This document shows positions 16,945 through 25,858 of a stretch of 64,000 nt of DNA, in pieces; the first letter of the stretch is position 1; each line of letters begins with the position of its first letter. This DNA comes from Prevotella sp. (GTDB taxonomy: Bacteria; Bacteroidota; Bacteroidia; Bacteroidales; Bacteroidaceae), in contig JAFTFO010000006.1 in assembly GCA_017449495.1 (NCBI GenBank), positions 1 to 64,000 of the forward strand, read 5' to 3'. The position numbers were made by a program, and so were the translations under genes. Under the pieces are notes generated by a model. It was not told where the DNA came from, made no database searches, and saw only the letters and a program-made list of their open reading frames with translations.

Positions 16945-18939
16945 ATGTATAGTTACACGATTTTTATCATGCTTCTGCCGCTGCTGTCGTTCCTCGTTCT
17001 GGGACTGGCTGGCATGAAGATGCAGCATAAGGTGGCCGGACTCATCGGCACCTGCTCTTTGGGTCTCGTCACGATCTTGTCGTACCTCACGGCCTTCCAG
17101 TATTTCTCGGCAGACCGTGTGAACGGCGTTTTCCAGACGATCGTTCCCTATAACTACACTTGGTTGCCGCTGGGTAATCTTCACTTCGACATGGGTATCC
17201 TGCTCGATCCTATCTCGGTGATGATGCTCATCGTCATCTCTACGGTGTCGTTGATGGTACATATTTATTCGTTCGGCTACATGCACGGCGAGAAGGGCTT
17301 CCAGCGCTACTACGCCTTCCTGAGCCTCTTTACGATGTCGATGCTGGGCCTGGTGCTGGCCACGAACATCTTCCAGATGTATATGTTCTGGGAACTCGTG
17401 GGTGTCAGCTCTTACCTGCTCATCGGCTTCTACTATCCGTTGAAGCCTGCGATTGCTGCTTCCAAGAAGGCATTCATCGTGACGCGCTTCGCCGACATGT
17501 TCTTCCTCATTGGTATCCTGATGTTCGGCTATTATACCGATTCGTTCAGCTTCTCCTTTGCCGGTCACGGCATAGATGTGGTGATGGGCGAGGGTACGAC
17601 GCCGTTCGTTCAGGGCAATGTCATCAAGGCCTTGACAGCTGGTGGCTTAATCATCCCGACAGCCTTGGTGCTGATGTTCATCGGTGGTGCCGGTAAGTCG
17701 GCCATGTTCCCATTGCACATCTGGCTGCCCGATGCTATGGAGGGCCCGACACCTGTGTCTGCACTCATCCACGCCGCTACGATGGTGGTGGCTGGTGTGT
17801 TCCAGATTGCCCGTATGTTCCCTCTGTGGATCCACTTCGCACCTCATACGCTGAGTGTCGTGGTGTGGGTAGGTGTCATCACTGCTTTCTATGCTGCTGC
17901 CGTGGCCTGTGCCCAGAGCGACATCAAGCGCGTGCTGGCCTTCTCTACGATCTCGCAGATAGCCTTCATGATGGTGGCCCTTGGCGTATGCCTGCCCTCA
18001 CATAACGGTGCTATCTACGACGACCACGCCCAGTTGGGTTACATGGCTTCTATGTTCCATCTGTTCACCCACGCCATGTTCAAGGCCTGCTTGTTCCTCG
18101 GTGCCGGCTGTATCATCCACGCCGTCCACTCCAACGAGATGGCGCTGATGGGTGGGCTTCGCAAATACATGCCTGTCACCCATTGGACGTTCCTCATCTC
18201 CTGTCTGGCCATTGCTGGTATTCCGTTCTTCTCGGGCTTCAGCTCTAAGGACGAGATTATCTCTGCCTGCTTCCAGTACAGTCCGGTGGTGGGATGGATC
18301 ATGACAGGTATCGCCGCCATGACAGCCTTCTACATGTTCCGTCTGTACTATGGCATCTTCTGGGGAACTGAGAACGTGGAGGCCCACGAGCATCATACGC
18401 CCTACGAGGCTCCTGCTTCGATGACCATTCCATTGATTGTGCTCTGCGTCATCACCCTGGGTGTCGGTATCTACTCTACCATTGCGGGCTTCGCAGGGTG
18501 GGGTGGTTCCTTCGGCCATTTCGTGACGGCCAGTGGTATGGACTACACCATCCACTTCGATACGAAGATTGCTCTTACCTCTACGATCATTGCTATCCTG
18601 AGCATCTGCTTGGCCACCTATATCTATAAAGGTGAGAGTCAGCCCATCGCCGACCGTCTGTACAAGACGTTCCCGAAGCTGCACCGTGCCGCCTATAAGC
18701 GCTTCTATCAGGATGAGATTTGGCAGTATGTCACCCACCGTATCATCTTCCGCTGCGTCTCCACGCCGATAGCCTGGTTCGACCGTCACATCGTCGACGG
18801 TACATTCAACTTCATGGCTTGGGGCGCCAACGAGGCCGGCGAGAGCATCCGCAGCTGGCAGAGCGGCGACGTTCGTCAGTATGCCGTCTGGTTCATCACC
18901 GGTTCGGTGGCATTAACATTAATCCTTTTATGCATCTAA
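16945..18939 (+). CDS. nuoL: NADH-quinone oxidoreductase subunit L
   Basis: Distal antiporter-like proton-pumping subunit, 664 residues with about 16 helices and the long lateral amphipathic helix near the C-terminus. Key segments are MFWELVGVSSYLLIGFYY (the glutamate), GAGKSAMFPLHIWLPDAMEGPTP split by a helix break, and SALIHAATMVVAGV with the conserved His. Followed 4 bp later by nuoM. Confidence 0.95.
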   Translation: MYSYTIFIMLLPLLSFLVLGLAGMKMQHKVAGLIGTCSLGLVTILSYLTAFQYFSADRVNGVFQTIVPYNYTWLPLGNLHFDMGILLDPISVMMLIVISTVSLMVHIYSFGYMHGEKGFQRYYAFLSLFTMSMLGLVLATNIFQMYMFWELVGVSSYLLIGFYYPLKPAIAASKKAFIVTRFADMFFLIGILMFGYYTDSFSFSFAGHGIDVVMGEGTTPFVQGNVIKALTAGGLIIPTALVLMFIGGAGKSAMFPLHIWLPDAMEGPTPVSALIHAATMVVAGVFQIARMFPLWIHFAPHTLSVVVWVGVITAFYAAAVACAQSDIKRVLAFSTISQIAFMMVALGVCLPSHNGAIYDDHAQLGYMASMFHLFTHAMFKACLFLGAGCIIHAVHSNEMALMGGLRKYMPVTHWTFLISCLAIAGIPFFSGFSSKDEIISACFQYSPVVGWIMTGIAAMTAFYMFRLYYGIFWGTENVEAHEHHTPYEAPASMTIPLIVLCVITLGVGIYSTIAGFAGWGGSFGHFVTASGMDYTIHFDTKIALTSTIIAILSICLATYIYKGESQPIADRLYKTFPKLHRAAYKRFYQDEIWQYVTHRIIFRCVSTPIAWFDRHIVDGTFNFMAWGANEAGESIRSWQSGDVRQYAVWFITGSVALTLILLCI

Positions 18940-18943
18940 AGAT

Positions 18944-20464
18944 ATGAGTATATTAAGTGTTTTCGTATTGATTCCTGCCCTGATGCTACTGGGATTGTGG
19001 CTTGCCAAGAATCTCAATCAGGTGCGTGGTGTGATGGTGGCTGGCTCCTCTTGTCTGCTGGCTCTTTCCATCTGGCTGACGGTTTATTTCATCCATGAGC
19101 GTGCGGCTGGTAACACGGCAGAGATGCTGCTGACCTATAGTGTGCCCTGGTTTAAACCTCTCAATATTGCTTATTCTGTTGGTGTCGACGGCATCTCTGT
19201 GGTCATGCTGCTGTTGTCGAGCATCATCGTGTTTACAGGTACGTTCGCCTCTTGGCAACTGAAGCCGCTGACGAAGGAGTATTTCCTTTGGTTCACCCTC
19301 CTCTCTACGGGTGTGTTCGGCTTCTTCATCTCTACCGACCTCTTCACGATGTTCATGTTCTACGAGGTGGCCCTTATCCCGATGTATCTGCTGATTGGTG
19401 TCTGGGGTAGTGGCCATAAGGAGTACTCGGCCATGAAGCTGACGCTGATGCTGATGGGAGGATCGGCCCTGCTCATCCTCGGTCTGCTGGGCATCTATTT
19501 CTTCAACGGCCAGTACAGTGGCAACTATACGTTCGAACTGACGACGATTGCTGCCGCCCATGCCATCCCCGGCTGGATCCAGAACATCTTCTTCCCCTTC
19601 ATCTTCATCGGCTTTGGTGTGCTGGGAGCCCTGTTCCCGTTCCACACTTGGTCTCCCGACGGTCACGCTTCTGCGCCTACCGCCGTGTCGATGCTCCATG
19701 CTGGTGTGCTGATGAAGTTAGGAGGCTATGGCTGCTTCCGTGTGGCGATGTATCTGCTGCCTGAGGCTGCCCAGGATCTCTCGTGGATATTCCTCATCCT
19801 GACTACGATCTCTGTGGTCTACGGTGCTCTCTCAGCCTGCGTACAGACCGACCTGAAGTATATCAATGCCTATTCTTCGGTCTCTCACTGCGGACTGGTA
19901 CTCTTCGCCCTGCTCATGATGAGTCAGACGGCTGTGACGGGTGCTGTGCTACAGATGTTGTCTCACGGTCTGATGACGGCCCTCTTCTTTGCCCTCATCG
20001 GTATGATCTACGGTCGAACCCATACCCGTGACATCCGCGAACTGGCTGGTCTGATGAAGATTATGCCGTTCCTCGCTGTGGGTTATGTGATTGCCGGTCT
20101 GGCTAACCTCGGACTCCCAGGCTTCTCTGGCTTCATTGCTGAGATGACCATCTTCGTGGGTTCGTTCGGTTCCGATCCGCTGATTGGCGACCCTAACGAG
20201 TCGTTCCGCATGGTGGCTACGATCATCGCCTGTATGTCGATTGTCGTGACAGCTGTCTATATCCTGCGTGTGGTCGGTAAGATTCTCTATGGCGAGGTGG
20301 AGAACAAGCACTTCCTTGAGCTGACTGATGCCACTTGGGATGAGCGTGTCGCCGTCATCTGCCTCATCTTCTGCGTGGCAGGTCTTGGCACCTTCCCCTT
20401 CTGGGTGAGCAACATGATCTCGCCTGCTGCAGGTACGATTCTTCAATCCATTGGTGTAATGTAA
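18944..20464 (+). CDS. nuoM: NADH-quinone oxidoreductase subunit M
   Basis: Antiporter-like subunit of 506 residues and 14 helices. The conserved glutamate is in MFMFYEVALIPMYLLIG, and the lysine/histidine region in FPFHTWSPDGHASAPT and MLHAGVLMKLGGYG. It starts 4 bp after nuoL. Confidence 0.95.
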   Translation: MSILSVFVLIPALMLLGLWLAKNLNQVRGVMVAGSSCLLALSIWLTVYFIHERAAGNTAEMLLTYSVPWFKPLNIAYSVGVDGISVVMLLLSSIIVFTGTFASWQLKPLTKEYFLWFTLLSTGVFGFFISTDLFTMFMFYEVALIPMYLLIGVWGSGHKEYSAMKLTLMLMGGSALLILGLLGIYFFNGQYSGNYTFELTTIAAAHAIPGWIQNIFFPFIFIGFGVLGALFPFHTWSPDGHASAPTAVSMLHAGVLMKLGGYGCFRVAMYLLPEAAQDLSWIFLILTTISVVYGALSACVQTDLKYINAYSSVSHCGLVLFALLMMSQTAVTGAVLQMLSHGLMTALFFALIGMIYGRTHTRDIRELAGLMKIMPFLAVGYVIAGLANLGLPGFSGFIAEMTIFVGSFGSDPLIGDPNESFRMVATIIACMSIVVTAVYILRVVGKILYGEVENKHFLELTDATWDERVAVICLIFCVAGLGTFPFWVSNMISPAAGTILQSIGVM

Positions 20465-20482
20465 AGATAGGAGGACTTAGAT

Positions 20483-21934
20483 ATGAATTATAGTGAATTT
20501 CTGAAACTGATTCCTGAGGCCTTCCTGGCTCTCTCGTTGATCATCGTGTTCGTGGCCGATTTCTGTCTGGCCAAGACAAAGGTGAAGGGCTATACCATGC
20601 AGTATCTGACGATTGGCCTGCTGGCAGTCACGGCAGCAGCCACGCTGTTCTGGTCCTGCCCGACGTCGGCCTTCGGTGGTCTGTATGTCACTTCAGCAGC
20701 TGTCAACGTGATGAAGGTGATTCTTGCCGCTGGCACCATCATCGTCGTCATCATGGCCCAGCCGTGGATACAGAAGGATGCCCCGAGGCTCGAGGGTGAG
20801 TTCTATATGCTCACCATCAGCACGCTGCTCGGTATGTTCTTCATGATGTCGAGCGGCCACTTCCTGCTGTTCTTCCTCGGACTCGAGACTGCCTCTGTGC
20901 CTTTAGCCTGTATGGTCGCTTTTGATAAATGGAAGCAGAACTCTGCAGAGGGTGCCGCCAAGTACATTCTTGTGGCTACCTTCTCCAGCGGTGTGATGCT
21001 GTTCGGTATCTCGTTCATCTATGCCGCTACGGGTACGCTCTACTTCGACGATGTCGCCGCTACCATTACCGCCAAGCCTCTCACGATCATGGGCCTTGCC
21101 TTCTTCTTCAGCGGTCTGGGCTTCAAGATCTCCCTCGTGCCCTTCCACTTCTGGACGGCCGACACCTATCAGGGGGCTCCGACGCCGGTGACGGGTTATC
21201 TGAGTGTCATCTCCAAGGGTGCCGCAGCCCTCACGCTGTGCATCATCCTGATGAAGGTGTTCGCACCGATGGTGGCCTACTGGGAGTATATGCTGTATAT
21301 CGTAATCGTACTCTCCATCACGGTGGCCAACCTCTTTGCCATCCGCCAGTCGGAGCTCAAGCGATTCATGGCCTTCAGCTCTATCTCACAGGCAGGCTAC
21401 ATCATGTTGGCCGTCGTGGGTAACAGTCAGATGGGTATTGCAGCGCTCACCTACTATGTGCTGGTTTATGTGGCTGCCAACCTCGCTGTCTTCACTGTTA
21501 TCAACGTTGTGGAGCACCAAGCGCAGCCTCTCACCTCTGACCACTCACCTCTCACCTCTATCTCTGCCTACAACGGCTTCTACCAGACCAACCCCAAGCT
21601 CTCGTTCCTTATGACGCTGGCTCTGTTCTCGCTGGCTGGTATTCCCCCGTTTGCCGGCATGTTCTCGAAGTTCTTCGTGTTCATGGCCGCAGCAGAGCAG
21701 GGTAGTGTCGCTGCCTATTTCGTGGTCTTTATCGCATTGGTCAATACGGTCATCTCGCTTTACTACTATCTGCTGATCGTCAAGGCCATGTACATCACGA
21801 AGACCGACACGCCGCTGCCCACGTTCCAGAGCGACTGCAATACCAAGACGGCTCTCGCCATCTGTACGGCTGGTGTGGCCCTCTTCGGTATCTGCTCTTG
21901 CATCTACGAGTGGATTGCCGCTGCTGGCATGTAA
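20483..21934 (+). CDS. nuoN: NADH-quinone oxidoreductase subunit N
   Basis: Third antiporter-like subunit, 483 residues. GLETASVPLACMVAF and SLVPFHFWTADTYQGAPTP are family hallmarks. Residues about 349-359 in a loop read PLTSDHSPLTS and are encoded by CTCACCTCT-type microrepeat DNA (21526-21560) inserted in frame. The same words occur between genes at 48299-48327. It is the last nuo gene; no nuoE, nuoF or nuoG lies in the operon. Confidence 0.94.
   Translation: MNYSEFLKLIPEAFLALSLIIVFVADFCLAKTKVKGYTMQYLTIGLLAVTAAATLFWSCPTSAFGGLYVTSAAVNVMKVILAAGTIIVVIMAQPWIQKDAPRLEGEFYMLTISTLLGMFFMMSSGHFLLFFLGLETASVPLACMVAFDKWKQNSAEGAAKYILVATFSSGVMLFGISFIYAATGTLYFDDVAATITAKPLTIMGLAFFFSGLGFKISLVPFHFWTADTYQGAPTPVTGYLSVISKGAAALTLCIILMKVFAPMVAYWEYMLYIVIVLSITVANLFAIRQSELKRFMAFSSISQAGYIMLAVVGNSQMGIAALTYYVLVYVAANLAVFTVINVVEHQAQPLTSDHSPLTSISAYNGFYQTNPKLSFLMTLALFSLAGIPPFAGMFSKFFVFMAAAEQGSVAAYFVVFIALVNTVISLYYYLLIVKAMYITKTDTPLPTFQSDCNTKTALAICTAGVALFGICSCIYEWIAAAGM
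21526..21560. repeat. In-frame CTCACCTCT microrepeat inside nuoN
   Basis: The words CTCACCTCT, GACCACTCAC and CTCTCACCTCT are chained here. They encode PLTSDHSPLTS in a loop between conserved helices. Matching words are found at 48299-48327. Confidence 0.8.
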
Positions 21935-21954
21935 AAGCAGATTTCGATTCTTCT

Positions 21955-22011
21955 TGTCCTTTCAGCTGAGAGCTAACTTACTCATACTGAGCGGCTTCGG
22001 CTGAAAGGACA
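21955..22011. repeat. 12-bp perfect inverted repeat at left edge of array 1
   Basis: TGTCCTTTCAGC (21955-21966) and GCTGAAAGGACA (22000-22011) are exact reverse complements around a 33-nt centre. The CTTTCAGC word recurs at 22240, 38991 and, as CTTTTCAGC, at 38784. Confidence 0.85.
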
Positions 22012-22034
22012 TTGAACAGGAAGTTTACAGGCTG

Positions 22035-22071
22035 TAAAGTCCGACTTTACCCTGTCTAAAGTCGGACTTTA
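22035..22071. repeat. 15-bp perfect inverted repeat, each arm itself an odd palindrome
   Basis: TAAAGTCCGACTTTA (22035-22049) and TAAAGTCGGACTTTA (22057-22071) are exact reverse complements; each is also a 7-bp palindrome around one central base (22042 and 22064, 22 bp apart). Confidence 0.9.
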
Positions 22072-22105
22072 GTCTAACTAAACCCTAAAAGTCTCTTGAG
22101 AATTT

Positions 22106-22152
22106 CAGAGAAAGGTGCCACCTTAATGCAAGAAAGGTGGCACCTTTCTCTG
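22106..22152. repeat. 19-bp perfect inverted repeat (stem-loop)
   Basis: CAGAGAAAGGTGCCACCTT (22106-22124) pairs fully with AAGGTGGCACCTTTCTCTG (22134-22152) around a 9-nt loop. The two near-palindromic centres at 22118 and 22140 are 22 bp apart. There is no T-tract on either side, so a simple terminator is not supported. Confidence 0.92.
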
Positions 22153-22270
22153 GGTTTCCAGCCACCTTTCTTGGAGTTTCCAGCCACCTTTCTCTGGGGA
22201 TATGGTCATTCCCCGTCCACCATCCTTCCCCGTTATTTCCTTTCAGCCGAATCGTCTGAATGACAGTTGA

Positions 22271-25132
22271 TTACGTTTTTCCTGAAGGGAAAACTGTTAA
22301 GAACTGCGGGGTGTAGCCTTTGTCGCTCTTGGCAATTTCTTCGGGAGTACCGCAGGTGAGGATCTCGCCGCCACGACGACCGCCCTCGGGACCCATGTCG
22401 ATGATCCAGTCGGCCTGACGGATGACATCGAGGTTGTGCTCGATGATAATGACTGTGTTACCACGATCGACGAGGCGGCGGAGCACCTGCATCAGAATTC
22501 GGATATCCTCGAAGTGGAGGCCCGTAGTGGGCTCGTCGAGGATATAGAGTGTCTTGCCCGTATCCTTCTTGGAGAGTTCGGTGGCGAGTTTGATGCGCTG
22601 ACTCTCACCGCCAGAAAGGGTGGTGGAGGGCTGGCCCACCTTGATGTAGCCAAGGCCCACGTCCTGAATGGTTTTGATCTTGCGCAGGATGTCGGGCACG
22701 TTCTCGAAGAACTCAACGGCTTGGTTGATGGTCATGTCGAGGACGTCGGCGATCGACTTGCCTTTATAGCGCACTTCGAGCGTCTCGCGGTTGTATCGCT
22801 TGCCGTGACACTCTTCGCAGGGCACTTGTATGTCGGGTAGGAAGTTCATCTCGATGGTCTTGTAGCCGTTGCCGCCACAGGTCTCGCAGCGTCCGCCCTT
22901 CACGTTAAACGAGAAGCGACCGGGTTTGTAACCCCGGATCTTTGCCTCAGGCAGGTTGACGAAGAGGCTGCGGATGTCAGCAAAGACGCCGGTATAGGTG
23001 GCAGGATTAGAGCGTGGTGTGCGACCGATGGGACTCTGGTCGACATTTACCACCTTATCTAAATACTCAAGGCCCTCGATGCTCTCATAGGGCATCGGAC
23101 GCTTTAGCGAACGGTAGAAGTGCTGTGAGAGAATGGGCTGTAGCGTCTCGTTGATGAGCGTGGACTTGCCAGAGCCACTGACACCTGTGACGAGGATGAG
23201 TTTACCCAAGGGGAACTCGACATCGACATGCTTAAGGTTATTGCCAGTGCAGCCTTTCAGTACAATGTATTTTTGTGGAGTGAGATTACTTTCACCAGCA
23301 TGAGTATCCTCACTCCACACTCCACACTCCACACTCCTCGTCCCATTGAGGTACTGAGCGGTCAGTGTGTCGGCTTTCTGCATCTCCTTCGGTGTGCCTT
23401 GGAAGACAACCTCGCCACCCTTACGACCGGCACGGGGACCGATGTCGATAATCCAGTCTGCATTGCGCATCATATCCTCATCATGTTCGACGACGATGAC
23501 GGTGTTTCCCAGGTCGCGCAGCTCCTTCAGGGAGCGGATGAGCCGCTGGTTGTCGCGCTGATGGAGGCCGATGGATGGCTCATCGAGGATGTAGAGTACA
23601 TTGACGAGCTGGGAACCGATCTGGGTGGCCAGACGGATGCGCTGGCTCTCACCCCCGGAGAGCGAGGCCGACTGGCGGTTAAGGGCGAGATAGTCAAGGC
23701 CTACTTCGAGCAGGAAATCGAGGCGTGTACGTATCTCCTTAAGAATCTCAGCGGCAATCTTCTGCTGCTGGTTGCCTAAGTGTGCCTCTACTTCGTCGAG
23801 CCATTCACGGAGTTCGGAAATATCCATAGCTGCAAGTTCGGCTATGTTCTTATCCCAGATACGATAGGAGAGGGCCTCACGGTTCAGGCGCTGCCCGTGA
23901 CACTCCGGGCACTCGCACTCAGCGAGGAACTGGTCTGCCCACTTCTGACCAGCTACGGAGTCGTCGTTTTCCATAACATTGCGCAGATACTTGATAATAC
24001 CGTCGAAGGCGATGAAGTAGTCGCTGGAGGTGTGGACGAGTTCCTTGCTGATGCGTACGTTCTCGAGGGAACCGTACAGCACCTCACGGATGGCATCGTC
24101 GGGCAGTTCGGCGATGGGCGTCTTTAACTCGCAACCAAATTTCCTAAGGACGGCTTCCACCTGCCAGAAGATCATCTGGTTCTTATACTTGCCAAGGGGC
24201 ACAATGCCTCCTTCGTAGATGCTCAGGTTGCGGTCGGGCATGACCTTAGCAAGGTCAATCTGATTGATAATGCCTAAGCCTTTACAATGGGGACAGGCAC
24301 CTTGAGGTGAGTTGAACGAGAAGTTGTTTGGCGCTGGGTCAGAGTAACTTATGCCTGTTGTTGGACACATGAGGCGCTTAGAGAGATGCTTGATGCTGCC
24401 TGTGTCTTTGTCGAGAATCATGATGAGACCGTCACCCTGCTTCATGGCGATGGATACAGACTTCTTCAGGCGTTCTATTCCTCCGCCATCGGCAGAAGGA
24501 ACGAGTTTATCGATGACCACCTCGATGTCGTGGTTCTTGTAACGATCCACCTTCATACCACGGGTAATCTCCTGCAACTGGCCGTCGATGCGGATATTCA
24601 GATACCCCTTGCGGCGCATGGCCTCGAAGAGTTCGCGGTAATGTCCCTTACGACTACGAACGAGTGGGGCGAGTATGAATATCTTATGTCCGACATAGTC
24701 GTGGAGAATCATGTCGTTGATGCGCTCTTCGGTGAATTTCACCATCTCTTCGCCTGTGGCATAGCTGTATGCTCGGCCAGCACGAGCAAAGAGCAGACGC
24801 ATGTAGTCGTAGACCTCGGTCGTGGTGCCCACGGTGGAGCGTGGGTTCTTATTGGTGGTCTTCTGTTCGATGCTGATGACGGGAGACAGACCTGTGATCT
24901 TGTCGACATCAGGGCGCTCCATGCCTCCGAGGAAGTTGCGAGCATAGGCAGAGAAGGTCTCGATATATCGGCGCTGACCCTCGGCAAAGATGGTGTCGAA
25001 GGCGAGCGAGGACTTGCCCGAGCCACTGAGGCCCGTGATAACCGTCAGGGAGTGGTGCGGGATGGTACAGTCGATGTTCTTTAGATTATGTACCCGGGCA
25101 CCATATACGTTGATGCTTGTCTCTTCTTTCAT
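22271..25132 (-). CDS. uvrA: Excinuclease ABC subunit A
   Basis: Damage-recognition ATPase of nucleotide excision repair, 953 residues. Both ABC modules are complete: Walker A motifs GLSGSGKSS and GVSGSGKST, signature LSGGESQRI in each half, and zinc-binding CPHC/CECPECHG and CETCGGNGY...CEECHG. Residues about 598-610 in the inter-domain linker read SVECGVWSED and are encoded by a (CACTC)CA-type microrepeat at 23310-23337, an in-frame insertion not expected in the family. It starts 9 bp after the preceding T9SS-type gene and is probably co-transcribed with it from the promoter at 25859. Confidence 0.95.
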   Translation of the reverse strand: MKEETSINVYGARVHNLKNIDCTIPHHSLTVITGLSGSGKSSLAFDTIFAEGQRRYIETFSAYARNFLGGMERPDVDKITGLSPVISIEQKTTNKNPRSTVGTTTEVYDYMRLLFARAGRAYSYATGEEMVKFTEERINDMILHDYVGHKIFILAPLVRSRKGHYRELFEAMRRKGYLNIRIDGQLQEITRGMKVDRYKNHDIEVVIDKLVPSADGGGIERLKKSVSIAMKQGDGLIMILDKDTGSIKHLSKRLMCPTTGISYSDPAPNNFSFNSPQGACPHCKGLGIINQIDLAKVMPDRNLSIYEGGIVPLGKYKNQMIFWQVEAVLRKFGCELKTPIAELPDDAIREVLYGSLENVRISKELVHTSSDYFIAFDGIIKYLRNVMENDDSVAGQKWADQFLAECECPECHGQRLNREALSYRIWDKNIAELAAMDISELREWLDEVEAHLGNQQQKIAAEILKEIRTRLDFLLEVGLDYLALNRQSASLSGGESQRIRLATQIGSQLVNVLYILDEPSIGLHQRDNQRLIRSLKELRDLGNTVIVVEHDEDMMRNADWIIDIGPRAGRKGGEVVFQGTPKEMQKADTLTAQYLNGTRSVECGVWSEDTHAGESNLTPQKYIVLKGCTGNNLKHVDVEFPLGKLILVTGVSGSGKSTLINETLQPILSQHFYRSLKRPMPYESIEGLEYLDKVVNVDQSPIGRTPRSNPATYTGVFADIRSLFVNLPEAKIRGYKPGRFSFNVKGGRCETCGGNGYKTIEMNFLPDIQVPCEECHGKRYNRETLEVRYKGKSIADVLDMTINQAVEFFENVPDILRKIKTIQDVGLGYIKVGQPSTTLSGGESQRIKLATELSKKDTGKTLYILDEPTTGLHFEDIRILMQVLRRLVDRGNTVIIIEHNLDVIRQADWIIDMGPEGGRRGGEILTCGTPEEIAKSDKGYTPQFLTVFPSGKT
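23310..23337. repeat. In-frame ACTCCAC microrepeat inside uvrA
   Basis: Plus-strand copies of CACTCCACACTCCACACTCC (period 7) encode SVECGVWS on the minus strand in the linker between the UvrA halves. Confidence 0.85.
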
Positions 25133-25141
25133 GATGTGTTC

Positions 25142-25840
25142 TTACTGGTTGAGGGTCTCTTCGAGGATACCGCGCAACAGATTGACGTCTTTGCGGATGT
25201 TGTAGTTACGTCCGTCGGCACCCTTCGCCCGACATAGTAGGAAATAGACACCCTCCTTCACGTCCTTGCCCTTGTATGTGCCGTCCCAGCCCTCTGCGGG
25301 ATCGGTCCACTCGTAAAGCTTCTGCCCCCATCTATTATAGATGTAAGCATGGAACTCGACGAGACTCTGATACTCCTTGGCCTTATATATCTGGTTATCC
25401 TCATCGCCGTTGGGCGAGAAGGCATTGGGGAAGGTCAGCTTACTCTCGCTGATGGTGACGCTGAAAACAACAGAGTCGAGTTCCATTTCACCGTTGTTGA
25501 GGATGGTGTGAAGAGTAACCTCGGTGGTGCCTGCACTGGTGAAGGTATAGTCGGTATTCTCTTCGTAGCGCACCATAAAGTCTTTCTCCTCGCCCATCTG
25601 CCTGAAATGCCACTCGAAGGATGGGATATAGTCGCCCATGCCAGAGGGATTGGCGTAGAAATTGACGAATAGTGGTGCCTGGCCACTGATCAGGGGATTG
25701 TCTTTGTCACTCTCGGCGGGATTACCTTCTTCATCGGTATAGGTGGCAGTGGGCGATACGTCAGGGTAGTCGTCCTGTGCTGTAGCAGCCGTCGGTATCA
25801 GCAAGGCGAAAAGAGCAGGGATTAGTTGTCTTATTCTCAT
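25142..25840 (-). CDS. Secreted protein with T9SS type B sorting domain (CHU_C)
   Basis: ATG 25840 gives signal peptide MRIRQLIPALFALLIPTAATAQ (232-residue product); upstream ATGs at 25849 and 25888 add unneeded residues. The middle (about 40-140) looks like a PKD/Ig-type beta-sandwich (FVNFYANPSG, FEWHFRQMG). The last about 90 residues are the gliding-motility C-terminal domain: LTFPNAFSPNGDEDN, YIYNRWGQKLYEW, GWDGTYKGKDVKEGVYFLL. Such type B domains direct export through the type IX system, which must then be encoded elsewhere. The protein carries almost no cargo besides the beta-sandwich. Gene order places it first in an operon with uvrA. Confidence 0.85.
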   Translation of the reverse strand: MRIRQLIPALFALLIPTAATAQDDYPDVSPTATYTDEEGNPAESDKDNPLISGQAPLFVNFYANPSGMGDYIPSFEWHFRQMGEEKDFMVRYEENTDYTFTSAGTTEVTLHTILNNGEMELDSVVFSVTISESKLTFPNAFSPNGDEDNQIYKAKEYQSLVEFHAYIYNRWGQKLYEWTDPAEGWDGTYKGKDVKEGVYFLLCRAKGADGRNYNIRKDVNLLRGILEETLNQ

Positions 25841-25858
25841 TTTTATCATTTTAATGTG

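Larger units (their letters stand above)
21955..22248. repeat. 22-bp-period degenerate repeat array 1 with hairpins
   Basis: This fills the gap between the convergent nuoN and uvrA ends. Units of exactly 22 bp can be laid from about 21963 to 22248. Clearest are GCCACCTT-starting units at 22117, 22139, 22161 and 22183 (core AGAAAGGTGGC on the minus strand) and two TAAAGTCSGACTTTA units at 22029 and 22051. The edges carry TCCTTTCAGC at 21957-21966 and 22238-22247. The minus-strand units match array 2 at about 18 of 22 positions (AGAAAGGTGGCWGGWAAC). No ORF is seen and no function is known to me. Confidence 0.8.

Noticed and set aside
16531..17568. Minus-strand reading frame of 345 codons opposite nuoJKL
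   Set aside because: Shadow frame with His/Asp/Arg-rich composition across three real genes.
22035..22152. Pair of ordinary intrinsic terminators for nuoN and uvrA
   Set aside because: The hairpins are long and perfect but lack T-tracts on either strand, and the phased repeats extend well beyond them.
21955..22248. CRISPR array
   Set aside because: Period is only 22 bp with no separate constant repeat and variable spacer, the units are degenerate along their whole length and no cas gene is nearby.
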